From Dehalococcoidia bacterium CG2_30_46_19 (GTDB taxonomy: Bacteria; Chloroflexota; Dehalococcoidia; GIF9; AB-539-J10): DNA of 15,442 bases. Below are positions 6,723 to 13,773 of this stretch, in pieces. The number at the start of each line of letters is the position of its first letter. The first letter of the stretch is position 1. The notes under the pieces are model-generated. The model ran no database searches, was not told the DNA's origin, and saw only the letters and a program-made list of their open reading frames with translations. The DNA is taken from NCBI GenBank assembly GCA_001872925.1, contig MNYD01000011.1, positions 1 through 15,442 on the forward strand. Reading direction: 5' to 3'. Made by a program: the position numbers and the translations under genes.

Positions 6723-6737
6723 CGAACAGAGAGTTCG
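6723..6737. promoter_or_regulatory. Operator-like palindrome 2, CGAAC-N5-GTTCG
   Basis: CGAAC AGAGA GTTCG lies immediately after the methyltransferase stop. It is the partner of the palindrome at 6684-6698: both are followed on the + strand by TTTATC, while the 5-base centres differ. This pattern is expected of protein binding sites and not of a simple duplication. Confidence 0.55.
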
Positions 6738-6738
6738 T

Positions 6739-7704
6739 TTATCCTTGCCTTTTAGCTTTAAACTCCTCCTTGCCTTCCTTGACTATGAGGTCAAATAAGG
6801 TGGGGGCACCCTGGACGTAACTAAACCTTCTGATTCTTCTTTCTGCTAGTCTCACATACTCCTCGTTTATATCATAGCCCACATAGTGTCGCTTCGTTTT
6901 TATTGCCGCTATGGCTGCCTGTCCACTTCCCATAAAGGGGTCTAAAACCACGTCTCCTTCATAACTATAAAGTTGAATAAGCCTGTAAGGTAGCTCTACA
7001 GGGAAGGGTGCTGGATGTCCAACAGTCTTAGCCTGCTCTGCGGGAAAAGTCCACACACTCTTGGTGAACTCAAGGAATTCCTCTCTGGATATGGTGCTAT
7101 CCCTCTCCGAGTATCTTTTCCTTGCAAACGTTCCCTTAGAAAAAACCAGGATGTATTCGTGGATATCCCTTAATGTCGGGTTAGCAGCAGAAAGCCAACT
7201 CCCCCAGGCCGTGGAAGGACTTGAACTTGAAGCCTTGTTCCAGATAATCTCACCCCTCATTAGAAAACCAAGGTCAAGCATATCTTCCACAACGAAGGCA
7301 TGAAGGGGAATATATGGCTTTCTCCCTAGATTAGCGATATTTATGCAAGCTCTGCCCCCGGGCACGAGCACCCTACAAACTTCATGCCATGCTGCTTTCA
7401 AAAATTCTCTATATCGCTCAAGCGTCAAATCTTCGTCGTATTCCTTCCCTACATTGTAAGGTGGAGAGGTAACCATCAAATGAATGCTATTATCGGGCAA
7501 TTCATCCATTCTTTCACTCGATTTACAGAATATCTTGTCCAGAAACGCAGAAGGAACAGGATTTTCTACATATTTAACCTTCTCTTCTTTAGGCAATCCC
7601 TCATAAAGTTTGCTGGCGTAGAAAGAAGTGGCATCATGATTTATTCTCCCCGGCGACCCAAAGGAGCTTGTCTTTGTGCCTCTCTTCCCATGGTTAACTT
7701 TCAT
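6739..7704 (-). CDS. Type II DNA methyltransferase, beta class (N4-cytosine or N6-adenine)
   Basis: A modification methyltransferase of about 321 residues. The catalytic motif TSPPYN (about 79-84) comes before the SAM-binding motif DPFMGSGQ (about 255-262), which is the order of the beta class. The Ser before Pro-Pro-Tyr leans towards N4-cytosine methylation but does not exclude N6-adenine. VLVPGGRACINIANLGR and HPAPFPVELPYRLIQLYS are typical connecting motifs. The frame is open to an ATG at 7728, but the ATG at 7704 is preferred: it has GGGAGG 9 bases upstream and follows the restriction gene stop by a single base. It should protect the host from the endonuclease encoded just upstream. The central part (about 95-250), holding the target-recognition region, gives no specificity that can be read by eye. 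Confidence 0.92.
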   Translation of the reverse strand: MKVNHGKRGTKTSSFGSPGRINHDATSFYASKLYEGLPKEEKVKYVENPVPSAFLDKIFCKSSERMDELPDNSIHLMVTSPPYNVGKEYDEDLTLERYREFLKAAWHEVCRVLVPGGRACINIANLGRKPYIPLHAFVVEDMLDLGFLMRGEIIWNKASSSSPSTAWGSWLSAANPTLRDIHEYILVFSKGTFARKRYSERDSTISREEFLEFTKSVWTFPAEQAKTVGHPAPFPVELPYRLIQLYSYEGDVVLDPFMGSGQAAIAAIKTKRHYVGYDINEEYVRLAERRIRRFSYVQGAPTLFDLIVKEGKEEFKAKRQG

Positions 7705-7705
7705 C

Positions 7706-8338
7706 TTAATCTTCCTCCCAATAATCAACCCACCTTTTATACGGATTATAGTCTATTTTTGCCTTTTGCCAGTATATTTCAATAACCTTAGATTCCCTAT
7801 CTTTGACCAAAACCTCCAATGCTTCCTTAGTTATCTCCACGCCTCTTGGGTTTGTTCCTGGCTTAGGCAGCCTGATATATTTCTCCTTTCCAATCTTATC
7901 AAAAAGTCTTTTCTGCGTTTCCAGAGGGATATAATAAAACCCTCCTTTGTTATTCCAGTTAATTTGCACAAGCAAAATATCACAGTGCGGAGAATAAGTT
8001 TCTTGAAATTCCTTTGCCTTCTGGGCATCAACCGTCCATATAAGCTTAACTCCGCTAAATCCCTTACCGGTAAGCGTCTTAATGGAGACAGGCTCTCCGA
8101 ATAACCTTACATCAACTTCTGGCTCAGTGATAGGTATTTCAGTTTCTACACTGTCCCCACCAAATTTATAGATAAGTAAAGCTACTATTATCCTCTCCCT
8201 GAGAGAGCCGACTTCCATCCCGATTTTTCCAGCTCTTGAGCTTTCTAACTCCGCAAGCTGGAACAGATATGGCAAACGCTTTTCGATTTTCTCAACAAGC
8301 TTCCTGTCCTCAAATATCTTTACTAGACGGCTTAACAT
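7706..8338 (-). CDS. Type II restriction endonuclease, possibly ThaI family
   Basis: A 210-residue protein directly upstream of the methyltransferase gene, the normal pairing of a type II system. A PD-(D/E)xK-type core is visible: PEVDVR with Asp76, then SIK with Lys87, preceded by a conserved-looking helix EVGSLRERIIVALLIYKFG (42-60) that could supply the upstream acidic residue. From memory the overall pattern resembles endonucleases annotated as ThaI family; this could not be checked, and the recognition site is not claimed. The stop lies one base before the methyltransferase ATG, so enzyme and modification are translated from one message with the endonuclease first. No controller (C) protein gene is present. 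The start has only a weak AAGG site 8 bases upstream. Confidence 0.8.
   Translation of the reverse strand: MLSRLVKIFEDRKLVEKIEKRLPYLFQLAELESSRAGKIGMEVGSLRERIIVALLIYKFGGDSVETEIPITEPEVDVRLFGEPVSIKTLTGKGFSGVKLIWTVDAQKAKEFQETYSPHCDILLVQINWNNKGGFYYIPLETQKRLFDKIGKEKYIRLPKPGTNPRGVEITKEALEVLVKDRESKVIEIYWQKAKIDYNPYKRWVDYWEED
7713..7719 (-). promoter_or_regulatory. Ribosome-binding site that fixes the methyltransferase start
   Basis: GGGAGGA on the - strand, inside the last codons of the restriction gene, 8-9 bases before the ATG at 7704. It supports the shorter methyltransferase start over the upstream ATG at 7728. Confidence 0.75.
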
Positions 8339-8380
8339 CTTTCAGCCTTCATTCTATCATTCTTTGGTAAAAAGGCATTT

Positions 8381-8440
8381 AACGTTCTGCGGGTATATGA
8401 AATTTGCCGAAGGCAGATTTGGGCGTGGCGTAGCGAAGCC
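8381..8440. repeat. Dispersed repeat, copy B (gene-free relative of the GIY-YIG element)
   Basis: The left end AACGTTCTGCGGGTA (8381-8395) matches 5738-5752 at 12 of 15 bases, and the right end (8418-8440) matches 6019-6041 at 20 of 23, both in the same orientation. Between them is only a short hairpin (8400-8420). An outer 8-bp inverted repeat, TGAAATTT at 8398-8405 and AAATTTCA at 8448-8455, runs into the end of the dprA-like gene. It fills most of the 107-bp gap between the dprA-like and restriction genes. Confidence 0.6.
8400..8420. repeat. Hairpin at the centre of repeat copy B
   Basis: AAATTTGCC and GGCAGATTT pair around a GAA loop with one mismatch. It occupies the place that the long inverted repeat and gene fill in the GIY-YIG copy. 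It could also protect or end the dprA-like transcript, though no T-run follows on the - strand. Confidence 0.6.
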
Positions 8441-8445
8441 TTTCA

Positions 8446-9384
8446 CTAAATTTCAAATAATGTTTTCTGACGACCTAATCTCCCATCATAGTTTCTTGAG
8501 TCTTCCCTTACATCTCCAAACTCATCAACAGCTATGACGCCTTTAGCTATTAATTCGTTATTGGCACATTTTTCATCAGGTGCCGCTTTCCTAACGAAGA
8601 TCCTTCTCCCTTTTCTAAGTCCATCAATAACGCCACTCCATGTACCACCTTTATGGTCTGATTCGGCTACATAAATTTCCTCAGCTAGTCCATAAATATA
8701 GGTATTCCTTCTCATTGCTAGACTTACCGACCACTCTGCTTTTGGATGACAAGTGCTGACTACCAGGACTTGACCATCAATAATGTATTCATATAGCTTT
8801 TTAAACCCACTTTTAAAAGTCATTATGCCTTGGGGTAGAACAACAATGCCCCTCCCATTGTTTTCTATTACCGTTTCCAACGCAATTTTATCTACTCCTT
8901 TGGCATACCCACTTACAATAACCTTATGTTCTGAGGTGCATTTTCGTGCTATCCGTTTGGTAAATTCGACCCCCTTATCACCCACGTTTCTTGAACCTAC
9001 AATCGCTACTTTATCCTCAAAAAATAATTGGGTATCCCCTTTAACATAGAGCAACGGCGGAGAGTATTTTTTCTTCAAGTTATTTTTTAATGTTGTAGGG
9101 TATTTGGTAGAATCAAAAGTGATCAACTCGAAGCCTTGCGAAGGAAGCTCCTCTGCCAAAGATAAATTATCGGGCAGATTATCTTTCGCTTGTAAAATAT
9201 CCCTGGCTTCCTTTAAAGAAAAGCCAAAGTCCTTTTGCAAAGCGGGAATATCGTAAGAAAAGAATTCAGCAAAAGAAATCTTACGATTGTGGATAATGTC
9301 AGCAATAAGGTTGTTTATTCTCTCTGTTCTCCAATTTGGGAGATGAGCCAGGGTTATCCAATACGAATAATCATTTACTTCCAT
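8446..9384 (-). CDS. DprA/Smf-like DNA-processing protein, divergent
   Basis: A 312-residue protein with the DprA Rossmann-type fold. Residues 1-75 look like a helix-hairpin-helix/SAM-type N-terminus (FSLKEARDIL). PLLYVKGD (110-117) leads into VAIVGSRNVGDKG (127-137), then VIVSGYAKGVDKIALE (155-170), GIVVLPQGI (179-187) and GGTWSGVIDGLRKGRRIFV (246-264), matching the nucleotide-like pocket motifs in order. In housekeeping DprA this fold binds single-stranded DNA and loads RecA. The C-terminal winged helix of many DprA proteins is absent; instead the last 40 residues are charged and end in KTLFEI. The ATG is 4 bp after the helicase stop, with GGGGA upstream, so the two are co-translated and probably act together. 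It may be a second, specialised copy and not the competence protein; the genome-wide copy number is unknown here. Confidence 0.85.
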   Translation of the reverse strand: MEVNDYSYWITLAHLPNWRTERINNLIADIIHNRKISFAEFFSYDIPALQKDFGFSLKEARDILQAKDNLPDNLSLAEELPSQGFELITFDSTKYPTTLKNNLKKKYSPPLLYVKGDTQLFFEDKVAIVGSRNVGDKGVEFTKRIARKCTSEHKVIVSGYAKGVDKIALETVIENNGRGIVVLPQGIMTFKSGFKKLYEYIIDGQVLVVSTCHPKAEWSVSLAMRRNTYIYGLAEEIYVAESDHKGGTWSGVIDGLRKGRRIFVRKAAPDEKCANNELIAKGVIAVDEFGDVREDSRNYDGRLGRQKTLFEI

Positions 9385-9388
9385 AATT

Positions 9389-11974
9389 TCATTTCCCCAA
9401 TTTGTTTATAATTCCAATAATTTCTTCGCCAAATTTCCTGATCGTCTTTTTGCCTAATCCCTTTATGTCCAGGAGATCGAGAAGAGAAGTGGGTTTTGCT
9501 TTGGCAATATTGTCTAAGGTTGCATTGGACAAAATGTAATAAGGCGGCAAGTTGCTTTCTTCAGCTTTTTTAAGACGCCATTTCTTTAATGCTTGGTAAA
9601 TTTGTTCTTCATCCTTGGCTGGAGCATCTTTTAGGGATTGCATGCCCACTATTCCATTTTCACCTACAAGCCTTATCAATCTTGAGCGAATAGCGCCCTC
9701 TTTCCGTTGAAAATAAGTTGCCAATTCACTAATACTTTCTCCTTGATAAAACTTACTTACTAATGACTCCTCATCTCCCCTTGTCCATTTTTCATAGGCT
9801 TTGTGATACCTTTGGCGGATTTTGGCAAAAGATTCGTCTTTTTCATCCGTCACATCACCCGCTGCTCCTCTCGAATATAATTGAGAGCTGCCCCTTTTAG
9901 CCGAGTCAGGGCTGTCATCGACTATGCCTCCACCGATTGTTTTTGCTATTACCAGTGGTGCGATTTTATTTACACCTAATTTGCTCATTAAACTTCCAAT
10001 TTCTCGGATAGTTGCTTTGCTATCGCAAATATCATCAATCATCAAGACATTTTTACTTGCTACCTCGACAGGATTATTGTAACTGAATGCACCCCTCAAA
10101 TTATCTCTTTTCAATAGGGAATTTTGAAACACTTTTTGAGGCTGGGTATCCCGCAGCTTTATCAACCCGTGGGAGATAGGTATTTTTAAAGCTCCAGATA
10201 CCTTTTTAGCAAAATTCTTAACCAAATCACCCGATTCCGTTGGCGGCGCATAGATGATTAAGTCAAACTTTTCTCCTTTAAAGTAACTGTGATAAGCTCT
10301 TAAAACCCCGTTTAAAAGAAAATTGGGGAAGTCTCCACCGTTTTCATACTTGCAGCGATGAATAGCAGAACCTACATTGGAAAAACCATAATATGAAAAT
10401 GCTACTCCGTTGACCAATTTATTCTTCCGCTCTGAAAGTAGCCCTCCCTCCTGAGATTCAGAGAGCGGTTCAATCTCAGGGAAATAACTATTCTTAAAGT
10501 CATCTACCCTTTGTTGCCAATAACCGTGGACTTTATAGGTTAATTTTTGGGATTGGCAATTATCACATTTATGGCAATAATTGCTTATCTTCTTATCTTC
10601 TAGATAATCACAAAGGTAAAACATTCTGCACTTATCCGTCTCAGCATACTCGATGATTTTTTCTAATTCCTTTAATTTAAATTCTCTAAGCCTTTCAAAA
10701 GCTATAGTATCAAGTTGAGGAGCAGTGGATTGATATTCATATCTTTTAGATCGACCATAGCCAACTTCTTTTACAATCTCTTGATCAATTAAATCTGCCA
10801 TTATCACTTCTACTTTGGTTCGATTAAGGTTTGTCTTTCTCATCAAACCCCTTTCACTTAAGGGCTCAATTCTTAATTGCTCAATAACTCTTTGATAATG
10901 CTTGAAAGGATGATGACTGTTCTCAATAAAATGCTCAGGCAAATCTCTATCTACAGGATTATACAAAAGGATAATTGGTGTTTCTTTCCCATCTCTGCCA
11001 GCCCTTCCAATCTCCTGGTAATAATGAATTGGGGATTCAGGAATCTGGGTATGGATGATAAATCGAAGATCTGGCTTATCAATGCCCATCCCTAAGGCAT
11101 TTGTTGAGACGACGCATTTCCAGCGGTTATTTTTCAATCCCTCTTCAATTTCTTTCCTAGCATAGGGATCAAAACCTGCATTATAATTTGCAGCGCTGAT
11201 ACCTTGGGAATTCAGAAATTTGCAATAAATCTCCGTGTTTACTCTTGTCCCTGTATATATAATGCCTGTTCCTTCGAATTTGGGTAATAGCATCTGGGCT
11301 AAACAAGCTAACTTAGCATCTTCAGAAGCAACCCTAACAACCTTTAAGTGAAAGTTATCCCGCATTAAATTGCCACGAATGTATTTTACCTCGCCTCCCA
11401 TTTGCTGAATGACATCTTGAGCTACTCTCTCTGTTGCCGTCGCTGTGGTGGCTAAAACAGGGAAATTCTGCGGTAGCAACTTCACAAGATCGATGATTCT
11501 TCTGAAGGCAGGGCGGAAGTCATGTCCCCAGACAGATATACAGTGTGCCTCGTCGATTACCACCATTGAGAGTTTCATTCCCCCTACAGCTTCTAACCAC
11601 TCCGAATTTTCCTGTCTTTCCGGGGCAATATATAAAATCTTTATCTTATTTTGTTTTGCTTGCTCCAGAATGGCACTGTTTTCTTTTTCTGATTGTTCAC
11701 TATTAACACACTCGGCTGGAATCCCTAAGGATTTTAGCTGTTGAATTTGGTCACGCATCAAGGCGATAAGGGGTGAAAATACTATTGTTATTCCATCGAA
11801 TATAATCGCTGGGAATTGATAACATAGTGACTTCCCAAAACCGGTCCTCTGTATTAGCAGAATTCTGTGACCATTAAGGAGACTCTCAATCGTTTCCCAT
11901 TGTTCAGCATAAAAATGATTTAACCTGAAATATTTCCGTAATAAATCTTCGGCTTGATTTCGTGTTAGAACCAT
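9389..11974 (-). CDS. RecQ-type helicase fused to a PRTase-like domain, HTH and HRDC
   Basis: An 861-residue multidomain protein. Residues 1-340 are a RecQ superfamily 2 helicase: Walker A RTGFGKS (43-49), DEAH (141-144), TTATAT (176-181) and EIGRAGRDG (321-329). The RecQ zinc cluster uses Cys449, Cys467, Cys470 and Cys473. Residues about 515-685 resemble a ComF-like phosphoribosyltransferase: the PRPP-loop position reads VLMIDDICDSKAT (643-655), with the two Asp kept but the usual TTG replaced by DSK. Residues 731-771 form an HTH-like segment (WTRGDEESLV...GESISELATYF...GAIRSRL), and 785-858 an HRDC domain ending in IKGLGKKTIRKFGEEI. E. coli RecQ is about 610 residues, with no PRTase. A GAGGG site precedes the ATG, which shares one base with the leuC stop. 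The gene is visibly AT-rich. Domain calls are firm; the biological role is unknown. Confidence 0.9.
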   Translation of the reverse strand: MVLTRNQAEDLLRKYFRLNHFYAEQWETIESLLNGHRILLIQRTGFGKSLCYQFPAIIFDGITIVFSPLIALMRDQIQQLKSLGIPAECVNSEQSEKENSAILEQAKQNKIKILYIAPERQENSEWLEAVGGMKLSMVVIDEAHCISVWGHDFRPAFRRIIDLVKLLPQNFPVLATTATATERVAQDVIQQMGGEVKYIRGNLMRDNFHLKVVRVASEDAKLACLAQMLLPKFEGTGIIYTGTRVNTEIYCKFLNSQGISAANYNAGFDPYARKEIEEGLKNNRWKCVVSTNALGMGIDKPDLRFIIHTQIPESPIHYYQEIGRAGRDGKETPIILLYNPVDRDLPEHFIENSHHPFKHYQRVIEQLRIEPLSERGLMRKTNLNRTKVEVIMADLIDQEIVKEVGYGRSKRYEYQSTAPQLDTIAFERLREFKLKELEKIIEYAETDKCRMFYLCDYLEDKKISNYCHKCDNCQSQKLTYKVHGYWQQRVDDFKNSYFPEIEPLSESQEGGLLSERKNKLVNGVAFSYYGFSNVGSAIHRCKYENGGDFPNFLLNGVLRAYHSYFKGEKFDLIIYAPPTESGDLVKNFAKKVSGALKIPISHGLIKLRDTQPQKVFQNSLLKRDNLRGAFSYNNPVEVASKNVLMIDDICDSKATIREIGSLMSKLGVNKIAPLVIAKTIGGGIVDDSPDSAKRGSSQLYSRGAAGDVTDEKDESFAKIRQRYHKAYEKWTRGDEESLVSKFYQGESISELATYFQRKEGAIRSRLIRLVGENGIVGMQSLKDAPAKDEEQIYQALKKWRLKKAEESNLPPYYILSNATLDNIAKAKPTSLLDLLDIKGLGKKTIRKFGEEIIGIINKLGK

Positions 11975-13335
11975 TATATGCCCTCTTCCGGGCTGGCAAT
12001 TCTTCCCAAAATAGCGCTGGCGGCGGCTACTGCCGGGTTAGCCAGGTAAACTTCGGATTCGGGGCTGCCCATTCTGCCTACAAAGTTCCGATTAGTAGTA
12101 GAAAGGCAGCGTTCACCAGCGGCTAAAACACCCATATGCCCGCCAAGACATGGACCACAGGTAGGAGTGCTTACTACAGCACCAGCCTTTATGAAATCCT
12201 CTATCAATCCCTCCCTCAGTGCCTCGAGGTAGACTTGCTGCGAGCCGGGGAGGATGATACACCTCAAATCGGGATGTATCTTTCTTCCTTGAATCAGTTT
12301 GGCTGCTACTCTTAAATCGCTAATCCGCCCATTAGTGCAGCCACCAATGACCACCTGGTCCAACTTTACCTCTCCCACCTGGCTTACAGGCCTGGTATTG
12401 GACGGTAGAGAGGGAAAGGCTACCTGAGGCTCGAGCTTGGATACATCATATTCATAGATTCTGGCATACTGGGCGTCCTCGTTCGACTGAGAGATTGTAT
12501 AAGATTGAGATTGCTTCGTCGCTGACGCTCCTCGCAATGACATAGAAGAAACTTGGCTCATAATGACAGGGGGAGTCTGTCTCGCAATGATAGAGGAAAC
12601 CCGATTGGCAGCGGCACGGTGGAGGTATTCTTCGGTTTTAGCATCTACATAGAAGATACCTGCCTTAGCCCCAGCTTCAATAGCCATATTTGCCATGGTG
12701 AAGCGTCCATCCATATCCAATTCATCAATCGCCTCACCAGCGAATTCCATAACCGAGTAAAGAGCACCATCAACGCCGATGTCGCCAATGGTATAAAGAA
12801 TAAGGTCTTTGCCACCGACCCATTTCGGGAGCTTTCCGTGATAAACAAACTTAATAGTTGGCGGCACTTTCAGCCATATTTCACCAGTTGCCATAGCCAC
12901 AGCAATGTCAGTAGAGCCCATGCCGGTAGCAAAAGCACCTAGAGCACCATAAGTGCAAGTATGGGAGTCAGCACCAACGATAACCTGTCCGGGCAGAACA
13001 AGACCCTGCTCCGGCAAGAGCACATGCTCAATCCCCATCCGCCCCACCTCAAAATAAACCAGACCCTGCTCTTTAGCAAACTCCTTCATCAGCTTGGCTT
13101 GCTCGGCTGATGGTATATCTTTACCGGGACAAAAGTGGTCAGGAACCATCACCACTTTTCCAGGGTCAAATACTCTGCTTACTCCGAGCCGCTGGAATTC
13201 CGTTATAGCCAACGGGGCAGTAATGTCATTGGCTAAAACCAAATCAACCCTGGCATTTATGAATTCACCGACGCTGACCTCTTCCCTGCCACAGTGAGCC
13301 GCCAGGAGCTTCTCAGCGAGCGTCTGACCTGCCAT
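11974..13335 (-). CDS. leuC: 3-isopropylmalate dehydratase large subunit LeuC, with in-frame repeat insertion
   Basis: LeuC carries the [4Fe-4S] cluster of isopropylmalate isomerase and works with LeuD. It is of the archaeal-type LeuC/homoaconitase group. Cluster ligands are Cys333 (GGCTNGR), Cys393 and Cys396 (TPTCGPCLGGH); PDHFCPGKD (65-73) and GADSHTCTYGALGAFATGMGSTD (121-143) are also conserved. At 453 residues it exceeds the usual length of about 420. The excess lies at about residues 246-285, between AAANR and EDAQYARIYEYDVSKLEPQVAFP, and is coded by a repeat-like sequence without breaking the frame. The ATG immediately follows the mgtC-like stop, and the stop overlaps the recQ-like ATG by one base, so three unrelated genes are tightly chained. 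Function is probably retained because the insertion falls in a variable surface region; that is inference. Confidence 0.94.
   Translation of the reverse strand: MAGQTLAEKLLAAHCGREEVSVGEFINARVDLVLANDITAPLAITEFQRLGVSRVFDPGKVVMVPDHFCPGKDIPSAEQAKLMKEFAKEQGLVYFEVGRMGIEHVLLPEQGLVLPGQVIVGADSHTCTYGALGAFATGMGSTDIAVAMATGEIWLKVPPTIKFVYHGKLPKWVGGKDLILYTIGDIGVDGALYSVMEFAGEAIDELDMDGRFTMANMAIEAGAKAGIFYVDAKTEEYLHRAAANRVSSIIARQTPPVIMSQVSSMSLRGASATKQSQSYTISQSNEDAQYARIYEYDVSKLEPQVAFPSLPSNTRPVSQVGEVKLDQVVIGGCTNGRISDLRVAAKLIQGRKIHPDLRCIILPGSQQVYLEALREGLIEDFIKAGAVVSTPTCGPCLGGHMGVLAAGERCLSTTNRNFVGRMGSPESEVYLANPAVAAASAILGRIASPEEGI
12480..12600. repeat. Repeat-like insertion inside leuC
   Basis: The + strand reads ATTGC (12510-12514) ... 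GCAAT (12534-12538), enclosing TTCGTCGCTGACGCTCCTC; CTCGCAATGA then recurs exactly at 12531-12540 and 12581-12590. This kind of GCTTCG...CTCGCAATGAC word is typical of dispersed intergenic repeats. It adds about 40 codons to leuC, with no stop on the coding strand, and its exact borders are uncertain. Confidence 0.7.
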
Positions 13336-13740
13336 TTACCCGTGGACCTTGGGAATCATCAATATGCCGACCGCAGCCAGGCCAGCTATTATGGCAATCA
13401 ACCACATCCCGGCACCAGCAGCTAAACCCACACCAGCAGCAGTCCAGATGCTCGCCGCGGTGGTTAATCCTGCCACTCCCGTCCCTCCCATGCCACGAAA
13501 GATGACACCGGCGCCGATGAAGCCCACCCCGGCTACTACACCAGCGGCAACACGAGAAGGGTCAACAGCACCACTGAAACCGAAAATAGAAACCACGGTG
13601 AATAAAGCAGCACCCAGGGAAATTAAAGTGTGAGTGCGCAGCCCTGCTGCCTTGCCAGCTCGCTCACGCTGATAGCCAATGATTGCTCCCAGGGCAATGG
13701 CCAGGAGCAACCGCAATGCCATATCCAATAGCGGACTCAT
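13336..13740 (-). CDS. MgtC/SapB-family membrane protein
   Basis: A 134-residue integral membrane protein matching the MgtC N-terminal domain. It starts LLDMALRLLLAIALGAIIGYQRERAGKAAG, where the helix followed by GxxRE-type residues is the family signature. RTHTLISLGAALFTVVSIFGF follows, then SRVAAGVVAGVGFIGAGVIFR, GLTTAASIWTAAGVGLAAGAGMWLIAIIAGLA and a short tail. That is four to five hydrophobic segments and no signal peptide. The C-terminal cytoplasmic ACT-like domain of longer MgtC proteins is missing. MgtC of Salmonella is linked to Mg2+ limitation and inhibition of F1Fo ATP synthase; short homologues like this have no settled function. The stop abuts the leuC ATG. The ribosome-binding site is weak and the 152-bp leader holds hairpin repeats. 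Confidence 0.88.
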   Translation of the reverse strand: MSPLLDMALRLLLAIALGAIIGYQRERAGKAAGLRTHTLISLGAALFTVVSIFGFSGAVDPSRVAAGVVAGVGFIGAGVIFRGMGGTGVAGLTTAASIWTAAGVGLAAGAGMWLIAIIAGLAAVGILMIPKVHG

Positions 13741-13773
13741 CGTATATCAAAAATCAAACATAAAAATCCCTCT

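Noticed and set aside
6684..6737. LexA (SOS) boxes
   Set aside because: The Gram-positive LexA consensus has a 4-base gap between CGAAC and GTTCG; both sites here have 5. Kept only as unnamed operators.
7705..7728. Longer methyltransferase start overlapping the restriction gene by 23 bp
   Set aside because: The ATG at 7704 has a clear GGGAGG site at good spacing and follows the upstream stop closely.
11974..13335. leuC as a frameshifted pseudogene because of its extra length
   Set aside because: The frame is continuous, all three cluster cysteines and flanking motifs are present, and the insertion is cleanly bounded.
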